Shown here piece after piece: positions 32,401 through 39,914 of a DNA stretch of 51,071 nucleotides. The stretch is from contig JAIKYU010000115.1 in assembly GCA_024682835.1 (NCBI GenBank), positions 1 through 51,071 on the forward strand, given 5' to 3'. Numbering within the stretch: the first letter of the stretch is position 1; each line of letters starts with the position of its first letter. The notes beneath the pieces are model-generated. The model was not told where the DNA came from and did no database searches. It was given only the letters and a program-made list of their open reading frames with translations. Source of the stretch: Lachnospiraceae bacterium (GTDB lineage: Bacteria; Bacillota; Clostridia; Lachnospirales; Lachnospiraceae). A program made the translations under genes and the position numbers.

Positions 32401-34143
32401 ATGGCAGAGAAACAATTGATGCTGGGCAACGAGGCGATTGCCCGCGGCGCATGGGAGGCAGGCGTGAAAGTGAGTGCAGCCTACCCGGGGACCCCTTCCA
32501 CGGAGATCAGTGAGAATCTGGTGAAGTATCCGGAGATCTATGCGGAGTGGTCGCCGAATGAAAAGGTCGCCATGGAGGTCGCGATCGGCGCGTCCTTTTC
32601 CGGTGTGCGTGCGATGGCATCCATGAAGCATGTGGGTGTCAATGTGGCGGCAGATCCGCTCTATTCCGTGTCCTATATCGGCGCGGACGGCGGGCTGGTG
32701 ATGATCGCCGCGGACGATCCGGGGCTGTACAGTTCGCAGAATGAGCAGGACACGAGGGCTGTTGCGCTTGCTGCCATTGTCCCCGTGCTTGAACCCTCGG
32801 ATTCCCAGGAAGCAAAGGACTTCACAAAGGTGGCTTTCGCTCTCTCCGAGCAGTTTGACACGCCGGTGATTGTGCGCACCACCACCCGCCTGGCTCATTC
32901 TCAGGGCATGGTGACGCTGGAGGACCGCAGCGAACCGCCGGTAAAAGAATATGAAAAGGACATCCGCAAGCGCGTCATGATGCCCGGTATGGCCAAGGGA
33001 CGTCATGTGGTTGTGGAAAAGAGGATGAAGGATCTGGCCGTCTACGGAAATGACTGCACCTTGAACCGCGTGGAGATGGGAAGCGATACGAGCATCGGCT
33101 TCATCACCCAGGGAATTGAGTACACCTACGTGAAGGAAGCCTGTCCGGACGCCTGTGTCCTGAAGCTGGGACTCGTCAATCCGCTGCCCGAGCAGCTGAT
33201 CCGGGATTTCGCATCCAGGGTGGACACGCTCTACATCTTCGAGGAACTGGAGCCGGTGATTGAGCGGCAGGTCCGCGCCTGGGGAATTGCCTGTCACGGC
33301 AAAGATGTCTTTACCGTTCAGGGCGAGTACAGCGCCAATATGCTCAGGGAGCGGGTTCTGAAAAAACCCGTGAATGTCGGCGACGCGGCGGATGTGCCGG
33401 CGAGACCGCCGATTCTCTGCCCGGGCTGCCCGCACCGGGCGACTTTCTCAGTGTTGAAAAAGCTTAAGCTCCACGCGGCCGGCGACATCGGCTGTTACAC
33501 GCTGGGCGCTGTCGCGCCGCTTTCTGTCATTGACACCACGGTCTGCATGGGATCGTCCATCTCCACGCTGCACGGCATGGAAAAGGCGCGTGGAAGGGAA
33601 TTCATCAAGGACTGGGTGGCGGTCATCGGTGATTCCACCTTTATGCACACGGGCATCAATTCGCTGGAGAACATGTCCTACAACCGGGGGACCGGCACGG
33701 TTCTGATACTGGACAATTCGACGACCGGCATGACGGGACACCAGGATCATGCGGCGACCGGAAAGACTCTGAAGGGGGAGGAGGTGCCGGCAATCTCCAT
33801 CTACCAGATCTGCAAGGCGATGAACATCGAGCATGTGGTGGAGGTGAGCGCCTTTGACGTTGCAGAGCTGGAGCGTGTCGTTCGTGAGGAGGTCGCCAGG
33901 GAAGCGCTTTCGGTGATCATCGTCTGCGCGCCCTGCGCATTGCTGAAGGGACAGAAATTCCCCTACCGGGTGCGTGCGCTGTCCGATCAGTGCAAAAAGT
34001 GCGGGATGTGCCTGCAGCCCGGATGTCCGGCGATCACAAAGAAGGCGGACGGCACGGTGCAGGTGGATGATACGATGTGCAACGGCTGCGGCCTGTGCGT
34101 GCAGCAGTGTAAATTCGGCGCGCTCGAGCGCTATGAAGTCTGA
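32401..34143 (+). CDS. iorA: Indolepyruvate:ferredoxin oxidoreductase, alpha subunit
   Basis: IorA carries the thiamine diphosphate site and two 4Fe-4S clusters. With IorB it oxidatively decarboxylates aryl pyruvates made from aromatic amino acids, giving aryl-acetyl-CoA, CO2 and reduced ferredoxin. I start it at the ATG at 32401 (MAEKQLMLGNEAIARGAWEAG), with AGAGGAGG upstream; a longer frame from 32194 reads only repeat DNA. The 580-residue product has AYPGTPSTEISE at the N-terminal pyrimidine-binding domain and CPGCPHRATF in the middle. The ThDP-binding GDSTFMHTGINSL lies further on, and two C-terminal ferredoxin motifs follow (CKKCGMCLQPGCP and CNGCGLCVQQC). iorB follows 13 bases later. 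Confidence 0.96.
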   Translation: MAEKQLMLGNEAIARGAWEAGVKVSAAYPGTPSTEISENLVKYPEIYAEWSPNEKVAMEVAIGASFSGVRAMASMKHVGVNVAADPLYSVSYIGADGGLVMIAADDPGLYSSQNEQDTRAVALAAIVPVLEPSDSQEAKDFTKVAFALSEQFDTPVIVRTTTRLAHSQGMVTLEDRSEPPVKEYEKDIRKRVMMPGMAKGRHVVVEKRMKDLAVYGNDCTLNRVEMGSDTSIGFITQGIEYTYVKEACPDACVLKLGLVNPLPEQLIRDFASRVDTLYIFEELEPVIERQVRAWGIACHGKDVFTVQGEYSANMLRERVLKKPVNVGDAADVPARPPILCPGCPHRATFSVLKKLKLHAAGDIGCYTLGAVAPLSVIDTTVCMGSSISTLHGMEKARGREFIKDWVAVIGDSTFMHTGINSLENMSYNRGTGTVLILDNSTTGMTGHQDHAATGKTLKGEEVPAISIYQICKAMNIEHVVEVSAFDVAELERVVREEVAREALSVIIVCAPCALLKGQKFPYRVRALSDQCKKCGMCLQPGCPAITKKADGTVQVDDTMCNGCGLCVQQCKFGALERYEV

Positions 34144-34156
34144 GGAGGGCGCGGAA

Positions 34157-34726
34157 ATGGAAACGAAGAATATCATGATTGTCGGTGTGGGCGGTCAGGG
34201 CACGCTTCTGACAAGCCGGATTCTCGGCGGTATCATGACCGATGCGGGTTATGATGTAAAGCTTTCCGAGGTGCATGGCATGGCACAGCGCGGCGGATCG
34301 GTCGTGACCTTTGTCCGCTACGGGAACCATGTTGCGGAGCCGATTGTCGAGGAGGGCTGCGCGGATCTGCTGATCGCCTTTGAACGTCTGGAGGCCATGC
34401 GCTATGCGCATTTTCTGAAGGAGGACGGCGTCATCGTCGTCAATGATCAGCGCATTGATCCGATGCCGGTGGTGTCCGGCGCCGCCATCTATCCGGAAGG
34501 AATCCTTGAGGAGCTTGAAAAGAAGCATCGTGTCTACCATGTGGACGCGATGGCGGAGGCCAAAAAGCTCGGCAATCCGCGAGTCTTTAACAACATCGTA
34601 CTGGGGCTTGCCGCACGGCACATGGATTTCCGGAAGGAAGCCTGGCTTTCCGTGATCGCAGCCAAGGTGCCGCCAAAGACGGTGGAGATCAATCAGCAGG
34701 CTTTTCTGGCCGGATACGGTCAATAA
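34157..34726 (+). CDS. iorB: Indolepyruvate:ferredoxin oxidoreductase, beta subunit
   Basis: The gamma-like catalytic partner of IorA. The start is the ATG at 34157 (METKNIMIVGVGGQG) with GAGGAGGG eight bases upstream; an ATG frame from 33974 only overlaps iorA. The 189-residue protein is of family length and has the typical N-terminal VGVGGQGTLLTSRIL and the SEVHGMAQRGGSVVTFVRYG motif of 2-oxoacid:ferredoxin oxidoreductase gamma/beta subunits. It ends 64 bases before paaK. Confidence 0.96.
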   Translation: METKNIMIVGVGGQGTLLTSRILGGIMTDAGYDVKLSEVHGMAQRGGSVVTFVRYGNHVAEPIVEEGCADLLIAFERLEAMRYAHFLKEDGVIVVNDQRIDPMPVVSGAAIYPEGILEELEKKHRVYHVDAMAEAKKLGNPRVFNNIVLGLAARHMDFRKEAWLSVIAAKVPPKTVEINQQAFLAGYGQ

Positions 34727-34790
34727 GCATAAAAGCAGTGGGGGATGTGTGAAACATGGGCAAAAAATAAGAGATAAGGGGGATGCAACA

Positions 34791-36092
34791 GTGATTTGGA
34801 ATGAAGCAAAGGAATGTATGGCACGTGCCGATATTGAGGCACTGCAGAGCGCGCGGCTCAAGAAGCTGGTGGACCGCGTCTACCACAACGTGGAGTACTA
34901 CCGCAAAAAGATGCAGGCAGTGGGTCTGGAGCCCATGGATATCCAGGGGATTCAGGATATCGAGAAGCTTCCCTTCACCACAAACGAGGATCTCAATCAG
35001 GCTTATCCGCTGGGACTGCTGGCAGTGCCGCGCTCGGAAATCATCCGGATTCACGCCACCAGCGGGACGACCGGCAAACCCAAGATCGGCGCCTACACCA
35101 GACGGGACGTGGACATCTGGGCGGAGGGTGTCGCCCGCTGCATGACGATGGCCGGCGTGACCAGAGAGGATACCGTGCTGGTCAGCTACGGCTACGGACT
35201 TTTCACCGGCGGCCTCGGCGCTCATTACGGCGCGGAAAAGATCGGAGCCATGGTCATTCCGGTCTCCACCGGCAACACGCAGAAGCTGATCACCATGCTG
35301 ATCGACTTCCAGGCGACGGTCATTGCCTGTACGCCGAGCTACCTGCTCCACATCGCCGAGACGCTGGAGAAGGAAAACAAGGTTGACCAGATCAATCTCA
35401 AGTGCTGCATCTGCGGAGCGGAGCCCTGGACCGATGAAATGCGCAGTCAGATCGAGCAGCGCCTGCATATCAAAGCATATGACATTTACGGACTCACGGA
35501 GATGATGGGACCGGGGGTCGCAAACGACTGTGAAGCCCACGCCGGACTCCATATCTGGGAGGATCATTTCCTGCCCGAGATCGTCGATCCGGCAACCGGA
35601 GCCCACGTTGCTCCCGGCGAAACCGGAGAGCTGGTGATCACCACCCTCACCAAGGAGGGATTGCCGCTCATCCGCTACCGCACCAGAGACCTCACGAGCC
35701 TTGCGTATGATACCTGCTCCTGCGGACGCACCATGGCACGGATTCAGCGCTTCAAGGGACGGACGGACGACATGCTGATCATCAAGGGCGTCAATGTCTT
35801 CCCGACGCAGGTGGAAGCGGCCCTTCTCACCATCGACGGCACCACGCCGCATTACCTCATGGTGGTTGACCGCGTGGACAACCAGGACACGCTGGAGGTT
35901 CAGATCGAGGTCGAGGAACGCTTCTTCTCCGATGAGATCCGCGGTCTGGAGACCCTGGCCGGCAAGGTGCGCGCCGTCTTAAAGACCGCCATCGGCCTGA
36001 ACGCCAGAGTCAAGCTCGTTGAACCGGATACACTGGAACACAGCCAGGGTAAGACAAAACATGTGATCGATAAGCGCAAGCTGTATGCGTGA
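34791..36092 (+). CDS. paaK: Phenylacetate-CoA ligase (aryl-acetate CoA ligase)
   Basis: An AMP-forming acyl-CoA ligase of the PaaK family. Next to iorAB it probably interconverts aryl acetates and their CoA esters; the direction in vivo is not clear. I start it at a GTG (34791), because this gives the canonical N terminus (M/V)IWNEAKECM and has an ATAAGGGGG site at 8 bases; an ATG at 34749 would add 14 residues. The 433-residue length is that of the family. The AMP-binding P-loop SGTTGKP is at residues 91-97, followed by YGYGLFTGGLGAHYG, YDIYGLTEMMGPGV and the hinge RIQRFKGRTDDMLIIKGVNVFP. An ACT-domain gene follows, as often seen with this ligase. Confidence 0.95.
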   Translation: MIWNEAKECMARADIEALQSARLKKLVDRVYHNVEYYRKKMQAVGLEPMDIQGIQDIEKLPFTTNEDLNQAYPLGLLAVPRSEIIRIHATSGTTGKPKIGAYTRRDVDIWAEGVARCMTMAGVTREDTVLVSYGYGLFTGGLGAHYGAEKIGAMVIPVSTGNTQKLITMLIDFQATVIACTPSYLLHIAETLEKENKVDQINLKCCICGAEPWTDEMRSQIEQRLHIKAYDIYGLTEMMGPGVANDCEAHAGLHIWEDHFLPEIVDPATGAHVAPGETGELVITTLTKEGLPLIRYRTRDLTSLAYDTCSCGRTMARIQRFKGRTDDMLIIKGVNVFPTQVEAALLTIDGTTPHYLMVVDRVDNQDTLEVQIEVEERFFSDEIRGLETLAGKVRAVLKTAIGLNARVKLVEPDTLEHSQGKTKHVIDKRKLYA

Positions 36093-36113
36093 ATAAGAAA
36101 GGAGACTGATGCC

Positions 36114-36536
36114 ATGTATGTGAAGCAGCTTTCCGTATTTCTTGAAAACCGTGAGGGTCGCCTGGAGGAGGCGTTGAAGATACTCAAGGACAATGAGATC
36201 AACATCATCTCCTTAAGTCTCGCCGACACCAGTGATTTCGGGCTCCTGCGCCTGATTGTCAGCGATCCTGACAAGGCAAAGCAGGTGCTGAAGGAGGGAC
36301 ATTTTTCGTCCCAGGTGGGGGATATCATTGCGATCCGTATTTCTCATGCCGTAGGCTCCCTTTCCCAGGTGCTTGGATCCGTGACGGAGGCGGACATCAA
36401 TATTGAATACATGTACACCCTTTCCGTGGGCATCGAGGGCGCATCTCTGGCGTTAAAGACCTCCGATCTGGAAAAAACCATTGAGGTGATACGGGAGCAG
36501 AGCGTACATATCTACACGCAGGCAGAGTTGGGTTAA
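36114..36536 (+). CDS. Tandem ACT-domain protein
   Basis: A 140-residue protein made of two ACT domains (residues about 1-70 and 72-138), the first beginning VKQLSVFLENREGRLEEALKIL and the second AVGSLSQVLGSVTEADINIEYMYT. ACT domains bind amino acids and act as regulatory sensors. This type is frequently encoded beside paaK, and an allosteric or sensing role for aromatic amino acids in the iorAB-paaK pathway is a reasonable inference but not shown by the sequence. An AAAGGAG site lies 10 bases before the ATG. Confidence 0.9.
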   Translation: MYVKQLSVFLENREGRLEEALKILKDNEINIISLSLADTSDFGLLRLIVSDPDKAKQVLKEGHFSSQVGDIIAIRISHAVGSLSQVLGSVTEADINIEYMYTLSVGIEGASLALKTSDLEKTIEVIREQSVHIYTQAELG

Positions 36537-36561
36537 GCAGGTGCTTCAGGGGGAGAAAAGA

Positions 36562-37281
36562 ATGGATCCGAAGATTGCGGAATTGAAAAAAATCACCGAC
36601 GGCAGTGACAATATCGTTTTCTTCGGCGGTGCGGGCGTGTCCACGGAGTCCGGGATTCCGGATTTCCGAAGTGAGGACGGTCTGTATCACCAGAAGTATA
36701 AGTATCCTCCGGAGACCATGCTCTCCCATAGCTTCTACCGGACGCACACGGAGGAGTTTTTTGCCTTCTACCGTGATAAGCTCCTGGCTCCCGATATCCT
36801 GCCCAACAAGGCACATAAAAAGCTCGCTGAGTGGGAACGGGAGGGAAAGCTTAAAGCAGTGGTCACGCAGAACATTGACGGCCTGCATCAGAAGGCCGGA
36901 AGCGTAAACGTACTGGAGCTTCACGGAAGTGTTCTGCGCAACTACTGTGAGAAATGCGGGAAACGTTATGATGGCTTTGAAGTCGTGCTGGAGGCGGAGG
37001 GAATTCCGAAGTGCAGCTGCGGAGGGACCATTAAACCCGACGTGGTGCTGTATGAGGAGGGACTCGATCAGCAGACAATCGAAAAGGCGGTCTACTACAT
37101 CTCTCACGCTGATGTGCTGATCATCGGCGGCACGTCGCTGGCGGTCTATCCGGCTGCCGGACTCATCGACTACTACCGCGGCGATAAGCTTGTGCTCATC
37201 AACAAGCAGGCCACCGCGCGGGATGCGCAGGCAAAAATAGTCATTCAGGAGCCGATCGGCGAGGTGCTGGATCAGTTATAA
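36562..37281 (+). CDS. Sir2-family NAD-dependent protein deacylase
   Basis: Sirtuins remove acetyl or acyl groups from lysines using NAD+. The start is the ATG at 36562 (MDPKIAELKK) with GGGGGAG six bases upstream; a GTG at 36541 would add seven residues. The 239-residue enzyme has GAGVSTESGIPDFRS, TQNIDGLHQKAG, the catalytic His in ELHGSV, and zinc Cys pairs CEKC and CSC (residues about 124-127 and 145-147), then GGTSLAVYPAAG. The conserved Sir2 motif order is intact. It is CobB-like; a role in switching the activity of neighbouring AMP-forming ligases (as known for acetyl-CoA synthetase) is only an inference here. It converges with the diguanylate cyclase gene after 10 bases, with no clear terminator. 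Confidence 0.94.
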   Translation: MDPKIAELKKITDGSDNIVFFGGAGVSTESGIPDFRSEDGLYHQKYKYPPETMLSHSFYRTHTEEFFAFYRDKLLAPDILPNKAHKKLAEWEREGKLKAVVTQNIDGLHQKAGSVNVLELHGSVLRNYCEKCGKRYDGFEVVLEAEGIPKCSCGGTIKPDVVLYEEGLDQQTIEKAVYYISHADVLIIGGTSLAVYPAAGLIDYYRGDKLVLINKQATARDAQAKIVIQEPIGEVLDQL

Positions 37282-37291
37282 GAAGGATCCG

Positions 37292-39238
37292 TTATTGAGG
37301 AAGAGGCTTTCCCATCATCCTGCGGATGGCTTCGTGCGCTTTCTGCTTCTCCTCATACATGGAGGCGTCGGCGATGCGGATATAATCCGAGATCGTGCCC
37401 GTGTTGTCGGGTGCGATGATGTATGCGCCGAGACTGGCACTCAGATGAAAGCTGATCTTCAGTCTGTCCACGATTTTTTTCAGCGCAGCGGAGAAATCTC
37501 TCCGGTAATCCTCAATGGTGCGGGATGAGTCGTTTCGCCCAACGGCGATCAGCTCGTCCCCTCCGTAGCGGCCGAACAGCCAGTCGTCCGGGAGTGAATG
37601 GCGCAGAGCCTGCGCGGTTGCTTTGATGGCAAGATCTCCGTTCAGATGACCGTAGCCGTCGTTGATTTCCTTCATGCAGTTGATGTCCGCAAAAAGCAGG
37701 AGCATTTCGTGGCCGGCCGCCTTTTCCGAAGAGATGCGTGCGTACAGGACATTTTCGCAGCCTGTCCGGTTGTGCATGCCCGTGAGAAAATCCGTCATGT
37801 AGATTTCCCGAAGCTTCCGGTTGACCTGCTGGGCGAAGATATACTGTCTGATGGTGATCAGAAGCGACTCCATGTTGTTGATCCAGCGCTTGAAACGGGA
37901 ATCATAGAGAATCTCAGGGGAATTTTTCAGTGCCAGATAACCGATGAGCATATCGGAGCTGTTCATCGGTGAAAAGATGTAGACATTGGAGCGGCCTTCC
38001 TCCTGATGGTAGCCCGGATAGAGCTCGGCAAGGGGAAACGTCCGCAGAGGAGCCGGCTCCCCGTCCCTGCGTTCGAAGAGCACGTCCATTTCACTGCTGA
38101 AGCCTGTGGAAACGATGGGTTCACTGTCCTCGTTGAGTTCAAAGAACTGAGGCTCCGTGCAGATACAGTAATTTCTGCCGAAGAAGTGTCTCTTACCCAG
38201 AGTCTGTTCAGCCGTCTCGTGAAACTCCTCCTTGCTTCCGGTCTGAGCCATAGCGACACGTATTTCCTGAAAGAAGAAGTCCACCATCGTGGTTTCGTTG
38301 CTTTCCGCGTAGTGATTCCGCATTTTGTCCAGACGGACATCTCTGGCGGTTTCATCCGCTTCGCAGCCGCAGCTTTCGGAAGGAATGAAACGCGAATCGT
38401 ATATCTTTTCGAAGTCCGGATTGGGATCGTCGATCTGGCGGATCAACTCACGGAAGGCCGTCGCGCCCATTTCCTTCCACGGGCGTGACACCGTGGCAAG
38501 AAGAGGGTACGAGACCTTGGCTTCGTAGATCTGGTCAAAGCCGGTCACCAGACAATCTCCCGGCACTTCGATGCCGTGTTTGTGCAGCGTGCTGATCACA
38601 GCAAGTGCCATGTGATCGTTGGCGCACACGAAGGCATCGGGAATGGGTTTTTTGTCCTCTATCCACTGAGCGGTCTGAATGGAGCTGCGGTAAAAGCCGA
38701 AGTCTCCCGGCATGGTGTCTGTAAGCGAAAGACCGTGCGCGGAAAGTGCATCCTCCAGCGCCTGCCTGCGGATGTTGCTTTCCTCGTTGCCCGCATAGCC
38801 GCTGACATAGACCACGGATTTTACACCGTGCTCCTCGATCAGATGACAGGCAAGATCATAAACGCCCTGATAGTTGCCTGTTCCGACCATGGCAGCGCCG
38901 GGAATCTTCAGCTCGGTGCTGATCACAGGAAGGTTATGCTTCCCGATCAGCTTTCTGGCCAGTGCATGCTCCTCCGGAATGTTAAACGTGTTGGCAAAGA
39001 GGATGATCCCGTCGTATTCCTCCGGACGGATGAGATCCATGATCTGCATCTGATTCTTGCTTTGCCCCGGGCTTCCGCCGGAGAGGTTAAAGGTGACAAA
39101 CACGAAAAGATCCGACAGATCCTTTTGCGCTTCTTCGCGCACGCCCTCCAGGGCCATGCTGAGAAACTCGCTGCTCCAGCCGTTGGTGATCACGGCAATT
39201 TTATGCTTTCGATTCGTATTTTCCGCAATCGTTTTCAT
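37292..39238 (-). CDS. Diguanylate cyclase with periplasmic-binding-protein-like (LacI-type) sensor
   Basis: I start it at the ATG at 39238 (MKTIAENTNRKHKIAVI). A TTG at 39274 is in frame, but it is the -35 hexamer of a promoter. The 648-residue protein has an N-terminal periplasmic-binding-protein-like (Peripla_BP_3/LacI sensor) domain over about residues 12-290, with no signal peptide and no helix-turn-helix. A middle region (about 300-480) follows, and then a C-terminal GGDEF domain. The active-site loop is YGGDELIAV, GGDEL at 559-563, so cyclic di-GMP synthesis is expected to be retained. No RxxD inhibitory site is seen at the usual place five residues before GGDEF. It appears to be a cytosolic enzyme controlled by a small sugar-like ligand. 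Confidence 0.9.
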   Translation of the reverse strand: MKTIAENTNRKHKIAVITNGWSSEFLSMALEGVREEAQKDLSDLFVFVTFNLSGGSPGQSKNQMQIMDLIRPEEYDGIILFANTFNIPEEHALARKLIGKHNLPVISTELKIPGAAMVGTGNYQGVYDLACHLIEEHGVKSVVYVSGYAGNEESNIRRQALEDALSAHGLSLTDTMPGDFGFYRSSIQTAQWIEDKKPIPDAFVCANDHMALAVISTLHKHGIEVPGDCLVTGFDQIYEAKVSYPLLATVSRPWKEMGATAFRELIRQIDDPNPDFEKIYDSRFIPSESCGCEADETARDVRLDKMRNHYAESNETTMVDFFFQEIRVAMAQTGSKEEFHETAEQTLGKRHFFGRNYCICTEPQFFELNEDSEPIVSTGFSSEMDVLFERRDGEPAPLRTFPLAELYPGYHQEEGRSNVYIFSPMNSSDMLIGYLALKNSPEILYDSRFKRWINNMESLLITIRQYIFAQQVNRKLREIYMTDFLTGMHNRTGCENVLYARISSEKAAGHEMLLLFADINCMKEINDGYGHLNGDLAIKATAQALRHSLPDDWLFGRYGGDELIAVGRNDSSRTIEDYRRDFSAALKKIVDRLKISFHLSASLGAYIIAPDNTGTISDYIRIADASMYEEKQKAHEAIRRMMGKPLPQ

Positions 39239-39245
39239 CTGATAC

Positions 39246-39274
39246 ACTATACCATTCTTTTTGCGGATTGACAA
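39246..39274 (-). promoter_or_regulatory. Promoter directly abutting the diguanylate cyclase start (leaderless mRNA expected)
   Basis: On the minus strand TTGTCA (39274-39269) and TATAGT (39251-39246) are 17 bases apart, both near consensus. Only seven bases (GTATCAG) separate the -10 from the ATG at 39238, so transcription should start at or just before the start codon. Confidence 0.65.
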
Positions 39275-39302
39275 TCTCCATCCGGCCCTTGGGGGTGGGG
39301 TA

Positions 39303-39914
39303 TCATAGGAGGTATCTCCGAATATCCCCTCTTCTTTCGATCATCAGTTTTTCCTTGACCGACGAGACGAGTTTTTTGGTATAAGGCATGGAGATGAACA
39401 GAATCTCGCTGATCTCCCGGTCCGAGCGGAATTCCGCCATGAGACCTGCGACTTCGCGCTCTCTGTCGGTGAGCGGGGAGGAAAGCGCCTCCAGCATGTA
39501 TTCGTTCAACTGCCCCTTTCCGCCTGCATCCGAATACAGGTCGAGATAGTGCTGGAGCCTGGCGAAGAGAACCTTTCCGGGAACCGGTTTCTTAAGATAA
39601 TCGACCACATCCATCTCCAGTCCCTTGCACTCGGACACCTCATCCGTCATGCCGGTCAGGAACACGACGGGGATCCTGCGGTATTTTTCATTGGCCTTGA
39701 GCCGGCGCAGCACCTCGTATCCGTCCATCCCGTCCATGGAGATGTCCAGGAGAATGAGATCCGGGTAACGCTCGCCCTTTGCACGATCCAAAGCCTCCAG
39801 CGCGTCCGCCCCCGAGGCAAAGCCCTCGGTGTCATAGAGCGATTCCAGCTGCCGAACCATCAGGTTCAGGGTTTCCGCATCATCATCCACCACCATGATC
39901 CTGTTCCGGTTCAT
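39303..39914 (-). CDS. Response regulator with LuxR-type output domain
   Basis: The 203-residue protein has a receiver domain (residues 1-120) with the acidic pocket VVDDD (residues 8-12), the phospho-acceptor Asp57 in LILLDIS, the Thr in LTGMTDE and Lys in YLKKPV. A C-terminal LuxR-type helix-turn-helix follows (PLTDREREVAGLMAEFRSDREISEILF). It overlaps the histidine kinase stop (ATGA) and has a GGAGGTGG site upstream, so it is probably the cognate DNA-binding output of that kinase. Its target is not visible here. The HTH-like region has a shorter first helix pair than canonical LuxR, but the overall pattern fits. Confidence 0.92.
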   Translation of the reverse strand: MNRNRIMVVDDDAETLNLMVRQLESLYDTEGFASGADALEALDRAKGERYPDLILLDISMDGMDGYEVLRRLKANEKYRRIPVVFLTGMTDEVSECKGLEMDVVDYLKKPVPGKVLFARLQHYLDLYSDAGGKGQLNEYMLEALSSPLTDREREVAGLMAEFRSDREISEILFISMPYTKKLVSSVKEKLMIERRGDIRRYLL

